DNA of 64,000 nucleotides from Clostridium magnum DSM 2767 (GTDB lineage: Bacteria; Bacillota; Clostridia; Clostridiales; Clostridiaceae): positions 248,001 to 312,000 of the forward strand of contig NZ_LWAE01000005.1 in the NCBI RefSeq assembly GCF_001623875.1, written 5' to 3'. The first letter of the stretch is position 1, and every line of letters begins with the position of its first letter. Positions 17,365-26,622 of the stretch are shown one piece after another. The notes under the pieces were generated by a model that ran no database searches, was not told the DNA's origin, and was given only the letters and a program-made list of their open reading frames with translations. Both the position numbers and the translations under genes were made by a program.

Positions 17365-17497
17365 ATTGATCATTCCTCTCATAGATTTACAGAATTATTA
17401 TATGTTCTATGTTTAGATAATGTGCTTCTATTTACTAAAAGTATGATATACTAATTAGGAAAGAAAATCCTAGAAAGGTATCTAGTGGTAGTAAATT

Positions 17498-18169
17498 ATG
17501 TACAGAATTTTAATTGTTGAAGATGATATAGTGATTGCAAAGTCAATGAAAAATTGTCTATGTCAATGGAATTATGAAACTGAATATATAGTTGATTTTA
17601 AAGATGTTATTGCTGAACTTGTTCAGTTTGATCCACATCTTGTCCTTTTGGATATATCTTTACCATTTTTTAATGGCTATCATTGGTGCAGCCAAATTCG
17701 CAAAATATCAAAGGTTCCCATTATTTTTATTTCTTCTATGTCTGATAATATGAACATTATTATGGCCGTAAATATGGGCGGGGATGACTTTATTGCTAAG
17801 CCCTTTGATTTAAATATTCTTGTGGCAAAGGTGCAGGCACTACTAAGAAGGACATATTCCTTTGGGGGGAAGATGGACGTAATTGAGCATAAGGGTGTGG
17901 TATTAAGCCTTAGCAATGCAACCCTTGAATACAAAGATACTAAAGTGGAGCTTACAAAAAATGAATTTAAGATTCTTCAGATCTTGCTTGAGAATATTGG
18001 TAAAGTAACCTCCAGGGATGCTATTATGACAAGGCTGTGGGAAAGTGACAGCTATATAGATGATAATACTTTAACCGTTAATGTCACTCGTCTAAGAAAA
18101 AAACTTTCGGATATTGGTATTTGCGATTTTGTTAAAACAAAAAAGGGTATAGGGTATATGGTGGAATAA
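17498..18169 (+). CDS. OmpR-family response regulator (BceR/GraR-like)
   Basis: 223 residues. The receiver domain has acidic pocket EDD near residue 8, phosphoacceptor Asp in LVLLDISLPFFNGY (about 52) and Lys in GDDFIAKPFD (about 101). The C-terminal winged helix ends with TVNVTRLRKKLSDIGICDFVKTKKGIGYMVE. Its cognate kinase starts two bases after the stop. Bce-type systems sense cell-wall antibiotics together with a BceAB transporter; here only transporter wreckage follows at 19580. The predicted target would have been that transporter. Confidence 0.9.
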   Translation: MYRILIVEDDIVIAKSMKNCLCQWNYETEYIVDFKDVIAELVQFDPHLVLLDISLPFFNGYHWCSQIRKISKVPIIFISSMSDNMNIIMAVNMGGDDFIAKPFDLNILVAKVQALLRRTYSFGGKMDVIEHKGVVLSLSNATLEYKDTKVELTKNEFKILQILLENIGKVTSRDAIMTRLWESDSYIDDNTLTVNVTRLRKKLSDIGICDFVKTKKGIGYMVE

Positions 18170-18170
18170 T

Positions 18171-19184
18171 ATGAAAGAAAAATCTTTTTTGTGGATTGTA
18201 TTATGGTATGTTAAAGATCACAGGAAAACAATAATAATGGATAGTATTTTTCTTGCTATTTTTAGTGTGGTTTTTTCTCTATATTCTCTACAACTTGAGC
18301 CGATTGTATATGCATCTTTTTTATCAGCCTGTGCAGCGGCTATCTTCATAGTTTATGATTTTATGAAGTATTGTAAAAAGCATAGTGAATTATATATTCT
18401 TAAAAAACAAGTCAGCACAGGGTTAGAGGAAATGCCCTCGACTAATAACTTGATTGAAGCTGACTACCAAAATATTTTGCATGCACTTTATAATCAAAAG
18501 ACAGAATTGATTTCAAAGGTAGATGCTAAGCAGACAGAGATGATAGATTATTATACACTTTGGGCACATCAGATTAAGACACCAATTGCAGCAATGAGAT
18601 TACTGTTACAAGGTAATCACACTGAAGAAAATAAGGAACTGCTGGCGCAAACCTTTAAAATTGAACAATATGTTGAAATGGTGTTAGGTTATTTAAGGAT
18701 CGATAGTGCATCATCGGATCTGATGCTTCAAAACTGTAGCTTGTTAGAGATTATAAGACAGAGTATTAGAAAATACGCCCATATGTTTATTAGAAAAAAT
18801 ATAACTCTTGAGTTAAAAGAAATGGATTGTACTGTACTCACAGATGAAAAGTGGCTGGCATTTGTAATTGAACAAATACTATCTAATGCTTTAAAGTATA
18901 CGAATAGTGGAAAAATATTAATATATATGGAAGATGAGAAAAAAAGGGTTCTTGTAATTGAGGACACGGGAATTGGTATTGCTAGAGAGGATTTGCCGAG
19001 AGTGTTTGAAAAAGGCTTTACCGGTTATAATGGACGTATGGATAAAAAGGCAACAGGAATTGGTCTTTATCTTTGTAAAAAGATACTTGATAAGCTTTCG
19101 CATAGAATAACTATTACCTCTAAGGTTAACGTTGGAACAAAAGTGAAAATTAACCTTTGTTCTATAAAAACTATGATTGAATAA
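18171..19184 (+). CDS. Sensor histidine kinase, BceS/GraS type
   Basis: 337 residues. Two membrane helices near the N-terminus (about 18-65) with almost no external loop, the intramembrane-sensing architecture. The dimerisation helix has the phosphoacceptor in YTLWAHQIKTPIAAMRLLLQ (HQIKTP replaces HELRTP, typical of Bce kinases). ATP-binding N, G1 and G2 boxes are QILSNALKYT, IEDTGIGI and GIGLYLCKKI. Such kinases normally cannot sense drug without the BceAB transporter, whose remnant lies downstream, so this pair may be orphaned or may respond to a transporter elsewhere. Confidence 0.9.
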   Translation: MKEKSFLWIVLWYVKDHRKTIIMDSIFLAIFSVVFSLYSLQLEPIVYASFLSACAAAIFIVYDFMKYCKKHSELYILKKQVSTGLEEMPSTNNLIEADYQNILHALYNQKTELISKVDAKQTEMIDYYTLWAHQIKTPIAAMRLLLQGNHTEENKELLAQTFKIEQYVEMVLGYLRIDSASSDLMLQNCSLLEIIRQSIRKYAHMFIRKNITLELKEMDCTVLTDEKWLAFVIEQILSNALKYTNSGKILIYMEDEKKRVLVIEDTGIGIAREDLPRVFEKGFTGYNGRMDKKATGIGLYLCKKILDKLSHRITITSKVNVGTKVKINLCSIKTMIE

Positions 19185-19260
19185 ATTAAATTTAAAATAT
19201 CAAATAATAGAAAGAGAAAGATAAAAAAATGTTGGAAATCTATAAAAGGGAGTGAATAGC

Positions 19261-19419
19261 ATGAACGCTAAGTATTGGTTAATATACGAACCTAAATTCA
19301 TACCTTCAAGAAGAATAACAAAATCTTTTAACAGCATGGAGGGGATGGATAAATGGACTAAAGAAAATAAAATCAATATAACTGTAATTGATAGAACTAA
19401 ATCTATAGAAAGCCAATAA
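19261..19419 (+). CDS. Small basic protein, 52 residues
   Basis: Starts at an ATG with AAAGGGAGTGAATAGC before it. The sequence (NAKYWLIYEPKFIPSRRITK, then MEGMDKWTKENKINITVIDR) is soluble with no known motif. It lies 76 bases after the kinase gene and may be co-transcribed. A hairpin terminator follows. Function unknown. Confidence 0.5.
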   Translation: MNAKYWLIYEPKFIPSRRITKSFNSMEGMDKWTKENKINITVIDRTKSIESQ

Positions 19420-19492
19420 TAAAATCAATATTTGTAAAGATATTTCAAATGTATAAAAATTATACAATCTTACAAATCTGTAAGGCTAAAAG

Positions 19493-19538
19493 AAGAAATG
19501 TAAGCTAAAGTTATGGCTAGGCATTTCTTTTTTTTCTT
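19493..19538 (+). terminator. Terminator-like hairpin
   Basis: AAGAAATG / CATTTCTT outer stem with an inner AGC..GCT pairing, followed by a run of Ts. It would end the bceRS-like transcript. Confidence 0.6.
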
Positions 19539-19579
19539 ATAATCATAGTATAGTCAAAGTGAGATGAGGAGGAGAAAAC

Positions 19580-19894
19580 ATGAAGTTACTAGAAGTAAAT
19601 AATTTAATTTTCAACAGCGAAGAAGCATGATAAAGACAGTATTATCATTGAGGACAAAACCTTCAAGGTTAAACAAGAATTAGATAAACCTATATTGGGA
19701 TTAGAAAATGAGATGATGGATATAGTAGACTTGTTTTTGCATTTCCTATGATTACAAAGCTACTTGCTATTTTCAATTTAACAAATGTGTCCTTATTTAT
19801 GCTTTCTACTGTAGTAACAATCTTTGTTTTTGCAGCAATTTATGCAATTGTATTTTCTTTAACTGCAAGAGTGTGTTATAAAATTGTTGAATGA
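19580..19894 (+). pseudogene. Decayed BceAB-type ABC transporter remnants
   Basis: Three short fragments survive. The first (MKLLEVNN, with GAGGAGG upstream) resembles an ABC ATPase start and stops at codon 17. The second (DSIIIEDKTFKVKQELDKPI) resembles the extracellular domain of BceB permeases. The third, from about 19735 to the stop, reads FAFPMITKLLAIFNLTNVSL, FMLSTVVTIFVFAAIYAI and VFSLTARVCYKIVE, matching the last two membrane helices of BceB, whose C-terminus usually reads ITAR.YY.IV. Position just after the BceRS-like pair supports the call. Confidence 0.7.
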
Positions 19895-19950
19895 ATTAGA
19901 CAAGAAATGAGGTTTTTTCTGAAGAACAACATATTTAAAATAAAAATATA

Positions 19951-19979
19951 TTGTTTTATAATCAAATTAGTGATAAAAT
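19951..19979 (+). promoter_or_regulatory. Candidate promoter of the rpsF operon
   Basis: TTGTTT, 17 bases, TAAAAT, about 65 bases before rpsF and directly upstream of its structured leader. Confidence 0.55.
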
Positions 19980-19988
19980 ACAATCTTG

Positions 19989-20038
19989 TAGTCCCTGCTG
20001 TGTAAAACACAGCCGTTAGTCCAAGGGGAGGAGGTGAA
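19989..20038 (+). promoter_or_regulatory. S6:S18-type autoregulatory leader
   Basis: GCTGTGT-AAA-ACACAGC hairpin at 19997-20013 followed directly by CCG and then the ribosome binding site AAGGGGAGGAGG. A conserved CCG beside a hairpin in the rpsF leader is the hallmark of the element bound by the S6-S18 complex to repress its own operon. Identification rests on this motif and on position. Confidence 0.6.
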
Positions 20039-20042
20039 TTTA

Positions 20043-20330
20043 ATGAGAAAGTATGAAACTATATTTATATTACACCCATCATTAGACGAAGAGGCTTTTA
20101 AAGCTAACGTTGAAAAGTTTAAGGGAGTAATAGAAAATGGTGGAGGAGTAATAGAAAACGTTGATTTATGGGGTAAGAGAAAACTTGCTTATGAAATAAA
20201 TAAAGTTGGCGAAGGATATTATACTCTAATACACTTTACTGCTGGTCCTGAATTACCAAAAGAGTTAGACAGAGTATTCAGAATAACAGATACTGTTGTA
20301 AGACACATAATAGTTAAAGATGAAAAATAG
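20043..20330 (+). CDS. rpsF: 30S ribosomal protein S6
   Basis: 95 residues, usual length. Starts RKYETIFILHPSLDEE and holds the conserved GVIENVDLWGKRKLAYEINK and GYYTLIHFTA. The ATG nine bases after the GTG at 20034 is preferred because GGAGGAGGTG sits at the correct distance. S6 binds S18 in the 30S platform. First gene of rpsF-ssb-rpsR, with a 12-base gap to ssb. Confidence 0.97.
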   Translation: MRKYETIFILHPSLDEEAFKANVEKFKGVIENGGGVIENVDLWGKRKLAYEINKVGEGYYTLIHFTAGPELPKELDRVFRITDTVVRHIIVKDEK

Positions 20331-20342
20331 GTGGTGTTTTAA

Positions 20343-20789
20343 TTGAATAAAGTTGTTTTAATTGGAAGATTAACCAAGGATCCTGAGTTGAAATTTACGC
20401 CAGGAACTGGTACAGCTGTTGCCACCTTTACTGTAGCCGTTGATAGAAAATTTTCTAAAGATGGACAGAAAGAAGCCGATTTTATTCCTATAGTTGTATG
20501 GGGAAAACAGGCTGAATCTACAGCAAATTATACAGGTAAGGGAAAACTTATCGGTATTAGCGGTAGAATTCAAACAAGAAGTTATGATGCTAAAGACGGT
20601 ACCAAGAGATACGTTACTGAAATTGTTGCAGAAGAAGTCCAATTCCTTGAATGGGGAAGTGGAAATAAAGTTGCAGGATCATCATTTAACGATAATACGT
20701 CTGGAGAATTTGGAACAACTCAAGGTTTTAATCAAGGAACATATGGAGAGGATATAACTCCAGTAGATGATGGAGATATCCCATTCTAA
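20343..20789 (+). CDS. ssb: Single-stranded DNA-binding protein
   Basis: 148 residues from TTG with AGGTGGTG upstream. The OB fold starts [20 protein letters not shown] and includes FTVAVDRKF and [17 protein letters not shown]; a Gly/Asn/Gln-rich linker leads to the acidic tip DDGDIPF, which recruits repair and replication proteins. It lies between the ribosomal genes as is standard in Firmicutes. Confidence 0.97.
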   Translation: MNKVVLIGRLTKDPELKFTPGTGTAVATFTVAVDRKFSKDGQKEADFIPIVVWGKQAESTANYTGKGKLIGISGRIQTRSYDAKDGTKRYVTEIVAEEVQFLEWGSGNKVAGSSFNDNTSGEFGTTQGFNQGTYGEDITPVDDGDIPF

Positions 20790-20808
20790 AAGGTAAGGAG
20801 GGAGAAGC

Positions 20809-21060
20809 ATGGCATATAGAGAAGGCGGAAGAAATTCAGCTAAGATGAGAAGAGCTAAAAGAAAAGTTTGTTCTTTTTGTATGGATAAAGCTGAATTTAT
20901 AGATTACAAAGATATAAATAAATTAAGAAAATATGTTACTGAAAAAGGAAAAATTCTTCCAAGAAGAATTTCCGGAGCTTGCGCTAAGCATCAAAGATTA
21001 GTTACTGATGCTATAAAAAGAGCAAGAAACATAGCATTATTACCATTTACAACAGATTAA
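20809..21060 (+). CDS. rpsR: 30S ribosomal protein S18
   Basis: 83 residues, preceded by AAGGAGGGAGAAGC. Contains [20 protein letters not shown] with a paired-cysteine N-terminus that may bind zinc (a single CSFC), the [18 protein letters not shown] core and the [15 protein letters not shown] end. Last gene of the operon. Confidence 0.97.
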   Translation: MAYREGGRNSAKMRRAKRKVCSFCMDKAEFIDYKDINKLRKYVTEKGKILPRRISGACAKHQRLVTDAIKRARNIALLPFTTD

Positions 21061-21063
21061 ATC

Positions 21064-21113
21064 AAAAGCTGTAGAATAAACGTTGGATATTCTTCAGCTT
21101 TTTTTTATTTTAT
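21064..21113 (+). terminator. Terminator of the rpsF operon
   Basis: AAAAGCTG-TAGAATA / TATTCTT-CAGCTTTTTTTT, directly after rpsR. Confidence 0.9.
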
Positions 21114-21186
21114 GTAGATAAGGGGAGTAACAAAAATGTGCTCCACAATTGATTACTTAATATATGTACTTTTTAAATAACTTTTC

Positions 21187-21220
21187 TGTTAACTTTAAAG
21201 ATTGTCATTGACAGTTAACA
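21187..21220. promoter_or_regulatory. Inverted repeat in the 21061-21385 gap, possible operator
   Basis: TGTTAACT and AGTTAACA are perfect inverted 8-mers with an 18-base spacer, about 165 bases before the kinase start. No T-run follows, so a protein binding site is more likely than a terminator. The rest of the gap holds nothing recognisable. Confidence 0.35.
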
Positions 21221-21385
21221 AGTCTAGGATCGTTGCCTTTTGTTAAAATATAAACAATGAAAAGTTGTCACTAATATGATATAATTAGCTGATATATCCA
21301 AGTCAAATAATAGAGAAGTACTGGCGATATTTCGTTTTAATTTAGATTTAATGGACATAAATGACTAAGGAGAAGTGGTTTTTTA

Positions 21386-23320
21386 ATGAGAGTAAAACAT
21401 AAACTTATCATCAGCTATTTGGGTTTAATTGTATTTGCCGTAAGTGTATTAGGTTTTTTGATTGCTAAAAAATCCAATAATGCGGTCTTAAATGAGGTAA
21501 ATGAAAAAAGTCAGTGCTTAACAGAGTCAATTAGTACAACTCTTAGTGTAAGAAATGATCTACTTACAGAAAAATCTTACGGGGACTTAAACTTTGCCAA
21601 TACTTTATTAAATAATTTGGTTGATTTAAAGGTAGAGTATAATGAAAATATAAAGGTTGGAGAGTTTAATTTGCCTGTTTTATATGCAGGAAAGCAAAGG
21701 TTATCTTTAGATGATACGGTAGTTGATGAACTTAAAAAGTCTACAGGTACCGCTGCAACTATATTTCTATTGCATAATGATAAGCTAGTAAGAGTTTCTA
21801 CCACAATTTTTAAAGATGACAAAAGGGTAGTAGGTACATATATATCTAATGATTCTGCTTCTTATAAAAAAATAATTAATAATGAAGAATATATCGGTAA
21901 TATTGTAATAGAAGGTATTGGCTATCTAACAAGAATGAAACCATTACTGGATAAAGACAAAAAAATTATAGGCGCAATAGGCATAGGAAATAAAATCCTT
22001 AACAATTATTTAGAGGAAACGCTAAGTAATTTCAAATTAGGGAAAACCGGATATGCATATATACTAGATTCAGAAGGCAATGTGATAACCCATCCCTTCG
22101 AAAAAGGAAAGAATGTAAAGGAATATGATTTTGTTCAAAAAATGCATTCAAATAAGAATGGAACTATTGAATACACTTACAATGGAGTTAAAAAGATAGG
22201 TTATTATCAATACTTTGAACCTTGGCATTGGTATATAGTTACTACAGCTAATTATGATGAGCTAAATTCTTCATCCAAATCAATTTTGACAACGGCAATA
22301 GTTACTGGAATAATAGTAATTCTTTTTGGTGGAATCATAGCATTATTCTTGGCGAATACTTTAGTTAGACCTATTAATAGGTTGAAATCCTGTATGGAGA
22401 TAGCTGGGAAAGGTGATTTGACAGTACGCTGCGACATAGATAGTAAGGATGAGATAGGAATACTGGCAAATAGTTTTAATAACATGTTGGCAGAAAATAA
22501 GAGATTGCTGGAAGAAACGGTACAATATGATAAGTTAAAAACAGAATTTATTGCCAATATGTCTCATGAATTAAGGACACCATTAAATATTATATTTTCA
22601 TCAGCTCAGTTATTTAATGTACTTATAAGTAAAGGTGAAGACCTAAACACTGATAAAATAAAAAGTTATACAGGCAGTATAAGGCAAAATTGCTACAGAC
22701 TATTAAGATTAGTAAATAACTTAATTGATATGACCAAAATTGATTCTGGTTTTATGAAGTTAGATTTGAGCAATCAAAATATAGTACAGGTTGCAGAGGA
22801 AATAACCCAGTCAACTGCTCAATATGTGCAACAAATGTCGAGAACGATAATTTTTGATACAGATCAAGAGGAAAAAGTTATGGCTTTTGATGCAGAAAAG
22901 CTAGAGAGGATTTTGCTTAATCTAATTTCCAATGCTACTAAATTTACTAAACCGGGAGATAAGATTAAAGTTACTTTATACGATAAAGATGACCATGTTA
23001 TTATTTCTGTAAAGGATACAGGAAGAGGAATTCCAGAAGAAAAGCTATCACAGATTTTCCAAAGATTTAAACAAGTAGATCCTTTGTTAAGTAGAAGTCA
23101 TGAAGGCAGTGGTATAGGATTATCTATAGTTAAAGCCTTAGTTGAGATGCATGAAGGAACAATAGAAGTAAAGAGTAAGTACGAAGAAGGCACAGAGTTT
23201 ATAATAAGTCTTCCTGTTAAGGTAGTTTCAGAGGATCAGGATACGAAAGTTAAAAGCGAGTTTACAAACCAATCTAATGTTGAAAATATAAATATAGAAT
23301 TCTCAGATATTTATAGATAA
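21386..23320 (+). CDS. Sensor histidine kinase with Cache sensor and HAMP
   Basis: 644 residues with AAGGAGAAG before the ATG. First membrane helix about 7-27, an extracellular Cache-type domain (about 35-300: KTGYAYILDSEGNVITHPFE and WHWYIVTTANYDEL), second helix about 305-330, HAMP with DEIGILANSFNNM, dimerisation box FIANMSHELRTPLNIIFSS (His about 396) and ATPase boxes LLNLISNATKFT, VKDTGRGIPEE, SHEGSGIGLSIVKALVE. No regulator is next to it, so it is an orphan kinase. The last 20 residues (NVENINIEFSDIYR) closely resemble the tail of the kinase at 62737. Confidence 0.92.
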   Translation: MRVKHKLIISYLGLIVFAVSVLGFLIAKKSNNAVLNEVNEKSQCLTESISTTLSVRNDLLTEKSYGDLNFANTLLNNLVDLKVEYNENIKVGEFNLPVLYAGKQRLSLDDTVVDELKKSTGTAATIFLLHNDKLVRVSTTIFKDDKRVVGTYISNDSASYKKIINNEEYIGNIVIEGIGYLTRMKPLLDKDKKIIGAIGIGNKILNNYLEETLSNFKLGKTGYAYILDSEGNVITHPFEKGKNVKEYDFVQKMHSNKNGTIEYTYNGVKKIGYYQYFEPWHWYIVTTANYDELNSSSKSILTTAIVTGIIVILFGGIIALFLANTLVRPINRLKSCMEIAGKGDLTVRCDIDSKDEIGILANSFNNMLAENKRLLEETVQYDKLKTEFIANMSHELRTPLNIIFSSAQLFNVLISKGEDLNTDKIKSYTGSIRQNCYRLLRLVNNLIDMTKIDSGFMKLDLSNQNIVQVAEEITQSTAQYVQQMSRTIIFDTDQEEKVMAFDAEKLERILLNLISNATKFTKPGDKIKVTLYDKDDHVIISVKDTGRGIPEEKLSQIFQRFKQVDPLLSRSHEGSGIGLSIVKALVEMHEGTIEVKSKYEEGTEFIISLPVKVVSEDQDTKVKSEFTNQSNVENINIEFSDIYR

Positions 23321-23333
23321 GAATATTCTAAGC

Positions 23334-23389
23334 ATGAAGTGGAAACTTGAATCAGATGGGAGTATTAGAGCGGGTAGTCATCGGACAAA
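23334..23389 (+). repeat. Dispersed structured repeat, internally deleted copy D
   Basis: TGAAGTGGAAACTTGAATC followed by AGATGGGAGTATTAGAGCGG and GTAGTCATCGGACAAA. It is the left 20 and right 35 bases of copies A and B joined at the short word AGATGG, which occurs at both places in copy A. About 78 internal bases are lost. Confidence 0.8.
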
Positions 23390-23540
23390 ATGGAATAAAT
23401 TGTGGGGTTATATATTTTCAGGTATTTTGGTAAAATATTATTGTGGATATTATGTCAATTTACCAAAGTATATTATTTAATATAAATATGTTAATTTATA
23501 CATTTATGTTAAATAAGTATTAAAGTAAGGAGAGGGAGTA

Positions 23541-24587
23541 TTGAATAAAAAGTTAAAGCAGCTTTTAGTGGTATTAGCGTTTACAGCAACATTTAACAAT
23601 GTGGCTTTTGCACAGCCAGTATCAAATAGCAGTAATTCATATTCAAAGATCCAAGAACTTGAAAGAAATATAGAAAACTTGGACAACCAAATAGAAGGTA
23701 TAATGAGTAAAATTGCTGACAATAAAAAGCAAATACAAGTAAAAGAAAAAGATATCGAGAATTCAGAGAAGGAATTGAAAACAGCTGAAAGTGATATGAA
23801 CAAACAAAAGGAATTGTTTAAGAGTAGAATGAGAGCACTTTATATAAATGGTTCTAGTGGGTATTTAGGTATGCTTTTAGATTCTAACGGATTGGGAGAC
23901 TTTATTTCAAGAGCAGATACTGTTAGTAGGATTATAAGTTTTGATACTAAGGTTATCTCAAAGTATAAAACAAAACAAAAAGAAATTGCTGATAAAGTAG
24001 ACAAGCTAAAAACAGAAAATAAAAATTTATTAGCATTAAAATCTGAAAATGAGAATAAATTAAATGAACTTAATAAAAATAAAAATGATCAAAAAAAGCT
24101 AATAGACCAAGCTAAGCAAGACCAAAGACAGTATGCATCAGCTGAGCAAGCATCAGTAAGTGCTGCTGCAAATCAGGTGGCTAGTATAAGAAGTGCAGCA
24201 CCTAAGATAACCTTATCTAGGGGCAGCTCACCTATAAGTAGTGATAACGTTGTGGCATATGCTTCAAATTTTTTAGGCACACCTTATTTATGGGGTGGAA
24301 CTACACCGAATGGATTTGATTGTTCTGGTTTTACTCAGTATGTATACAGACACTTTGGCATTTCTGTGGGAAGAACTACCTATGACCAGATAAAGGATGG
24401 AGTTGCTGTATCAAGAGATCAGCTACAGCCTGGAGATTTAGTTTTCTATGGTAAAGGCGGTAATCCTACTCACATGGGAATATACGTTGGTAATGGTGCC
24501 TACATACATGCTCCTCGTACAGGGGATGTTGTTAAGATTTCCCCAGTAGATAGAGGTGATTATATAACAGCTCGTAGAGTTAAATAA
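23541..24587 (+). CDS. Secreted NlpC/P60 peptidoglycan hydrolase with coiled coil
   Basis: 348 residues from TTG with AAGGAGAGGGA upstream. Signal peptide ends at NVAFAQ. Residues 35-215 form a long coiled coil (IQELERNIENLDNQIEG onward), like CwlO and PcsB, which are controlled through FtsEX. A Ser/Ala linker leads to the NlpC/P60 domain: LGTPYLWGGTTPNGFDCSGF with the catalytic Cys, PTHMGIYVGNGAYIHAP with the catalytic His and its partner. It should cleave stem peptides between D-Glu and the diamino acid. Monocistronic with its own terminator. Confidence 0.92.
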   Translation: MNKKLKQLLVVLAFTATFNNVAFAQPVSNSSNSYSKIQELERNIENLDNQIEGIMSKIADNKKQIQVKEKDIENSEKELKTAESDMNKQKELFKSRMRALYINGSSGYLGMLLDSNGLGDFISRADTVSRIISFDTKVISKYKTKQKEIADKVDKLKTENKNLLALKSENENKLNELNKNKNDQKKLIDQAKQDQRQYASAEQASVSAAANQVASIRSAAPKITLSRGSSPISSDNVVAYASNFLGTPYLWGGTTPNGFDCSGFTQYVYRHFGISVGRTTYDQIKDGVAVSRDQLQPGDLVFYGKGGNPTHMGIYVGNGAYIHAPRTGDVVKISPVDRGDYITARRVK

Positions 24588-24627
24588 TATATCCACCAAT
24601 TTATAATAATGACATAGTAAATTTAAT

Positions 24628-24676
24628 AAAAGATGAAACTTGGTTATAGATACTAGGTTTCATCTTTTATTATGTT
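24628..24676 (+). terminator. Rho-independent terminator
   Basis: AAAAGATGAAAC / GTTTCATCTTTT with an 17-base loop and a TTATT tail, after the NlpC/P60 gene. Confidence 0.8.
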
Positions 24677-24843
24677 TTAAGTAGCAATTATTATAAATTA
24701 GATGGATTTTAAAAAGTTAGTTTACAGGCAAGTATTTTTATTACAAAGAAAACTAAAGGTATATACTTCACCTTGAACATTTATGGTAAAATGGCAATAT
24801 AGTACTATTTATATATAATTAAACATGTAAGGAGGCAATTATT

Positions 24844-26541
24844 TTGAGAAAAATTTTACTAATATTTCTCCTATTAATATTTTTTATAGCCCCTGTAGAT
24901 GTAAAGGCAGAGAATAACAGTTATACAATAGATAAGTTAAACATATCAGCTAAAATTACTGAAAAAGGTGATATTGAAGTTGTTGAAGAGGTAACATATA
25001 ACTTTCATGGAAGTTATAATGGTGTATACAGAAATCTTGCTAAGGAGGGCAGTGCCGGGCATAAGATAGATCAAGTATATATAAAGGACCAAAATAATAA
25101 TTTAATTTCACTACCTTCTGCTGATGATTCCGTAAATAATACCTATCAAATTATTAATTCTAATGAAAATACACAGATAAAAGTATTTTCAAAAAGTACT
25201 GATGAAATTAAAACTTTAGTATTCAGATATACAATTCTTGATGCGGCAAAAAAGTACAGTGATTTTGGACAACTTAACTGGAGATTTTATAAAGTTGAAA
25301 ATAATAGGAATGTTAAAGAGGTAACCTTGAATTTATCCTTAAAAGATTCTAAGTTTAATCTTGATAAATTTAAATATTGGTTATATGTAGATGGGGAAGA
25401 GTTTAAAACAAACTATGATGATAACAGTATTAATGTAACAGGAAATAATCTTACTTCTCTTTTAGGCATAAAAATCAATTTTCAATCGGACTTTTTAAAG
25501 CTACCTACAAACTCCATTGAAAATATGGAAAGTAACTCTTCTAATAATAATTTAGATAACAACAATAGCACAAATAGTTTACAAAAGAATGGGCAGAATA
25601 ATTCCTCTGCGAATAATTTAGATTACTCAGGTGCAGTAATTATTAGTGTTTTATTAGCTTCTATATTTATTTTTATTTATAAAAGAAGTACTAAAAAATT
25701 TAAAAAGGCTCTTGAAGAATATAGAAGTAAATATATTTTCTTTAAAGGAGATACCTTAGATACTGCTCCAAGTGATCTACCACCAGCTTTGGTTAACTAT
25801 CTATATAATGAAAAGGATATTTCTAATGCTGCTATACCTTCTACATTGTTTTATTTATGCAAAAAAGGTTATTATTGCTTTGAAAAAACAGATAGTGGGA
25901 AGGATTTACGTTTTATAAGAACTACTAACACTAGTAGCCACGCCTATTATCATTTAAAATATTTTATAAACTGGTTCGTTCAATATGAAGAGAACGGGGC
26001 CTTTACCCTTAAATCGATACAAGAAAAAGTAAGTTCCAGAGGTGAAGCCCTTGGATTTAAAAACCAATTATTTGATTGGAAGAGCATAGTAAAGGAAGAT
26101 GCCGAAGGTCTAAATTTCTATATTGATATAGAGGGGAAAACTGTTCTAAGTAATGTGTTCTATAATGAAAGACTTAAATGGCTTGCATATAGAAAATACC
26201 TTCTCAGCAGCTTTATAAATAACAATCACTCCACATATTCCTTGGATATTAATGAAGCTTTAATTTATGCTTCAGCTTTAGAAATGGAAGAACTTCATTC
26301 AGAAGTTTTCACTAAAAAGTCATCCAGTGCTTTTTACAATTCTGAATATGAGGATTCGAAGGACAATTCTGCTTTTCTTATGAATCTTTATATGTGGGAT
26401 ACTATTGATGATACGATAAAACATAATTCTATAGACCGCTCCAATAATAACTTTGGAGGGGGGAGTGATGGTGGCTTTGGTGGTTTTTCTGGGGGTGGAG
26501 ACAGCTCTGGTGGAGGTGGTGGTGACTCCGGAGCTTTCTAA
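24844..26541 (+). CDS. DUF2207 domain-containing membrane protein
   Basis: 565 residues from TTG with AAGGAGGC upstream. Signal peptide (LLIFLLLIFFIAPVDVKAEN), then the DUF2207 extracellular beta domain (ISAKITEKGDIEVVEEVTYN and NFHGSYNGVYRN are typical), an Asn-rich spacer around 225-260, one membrane helix (about 265-282) and a cytoplasmic part with DLPPALVNYLYNEKDIS. The C-terminus is a Gly/Ser tail (GGGSDGGFGGFSGGG), common in this family. Role unknown; secreted-domain membrane protein. Stands 80 bases before polC. Confidence 0.88.
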   Translation: MRKILLIFLLLIFFIAPVDVKAENNSYTIDKLNISAKITEKGDIEVVEEVTYNFHGSYNGVYRNLAKEGSAGHKIDQVYIKDQNNNLISLPSADDSVNNTYQIINSNENTQIKVFSKSTDEIKTLVFRYTILDAAKKYSDFGQLNWRFYKVENNRNVKEVTLNLSLKDSKFNLDKFKYWLYVDGEEFKTNYDDNSINVTGNNLTSLLGIKINFQSDFLKLPTNSIENMESNSSNNNLDNNNSTNSLQKNGQNNSSANNLDYSGAVIISVLLASIFIFIYKRSTKKFKKALEEYRSKYIFFKGDTLDTAPSDLPPALVNYLYNEKDISNAAIPSTLFYLCKKGYYCFEKTDSGKDLRFIRTTNTSSHAYYHLKYFINWFVQYEENGAFTLKSIQEKVSSRGEALGFKNQLFDWKSIVKEDAEGLNFYIDIEGKTVLSNVFYNERLKWLAYRKYLLSSFINNNHSTYSLDINEALIYASALEMEELHSEVFTKKSSSAFYNSEYEDSKDNSAFLMNLYMWDTIDDTIKHNSIDRSNNNFGGGSDGGFGGFSGGGDSSGGGGGDSGAF

Positions 26542-26622
26542 TGCAAGATAAATCCTAATGACAAAGTATAAACTTATCTATATAATAGTAAGGTACTAAA
26601 AATTTTTGGGAGAAGGTTGAGC

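Noticed and set aside
17218-17454. A 78-codon frame on the plus strand
   Set aside because: Antisense to the cupin gene's N-terminal repeat, no ribosome binding site; a shadow frame.
20370-20757. Open frames overlapping ssb on both strands
   Set aside because: They lie wholly inside ssb, whose protein identity is certain.
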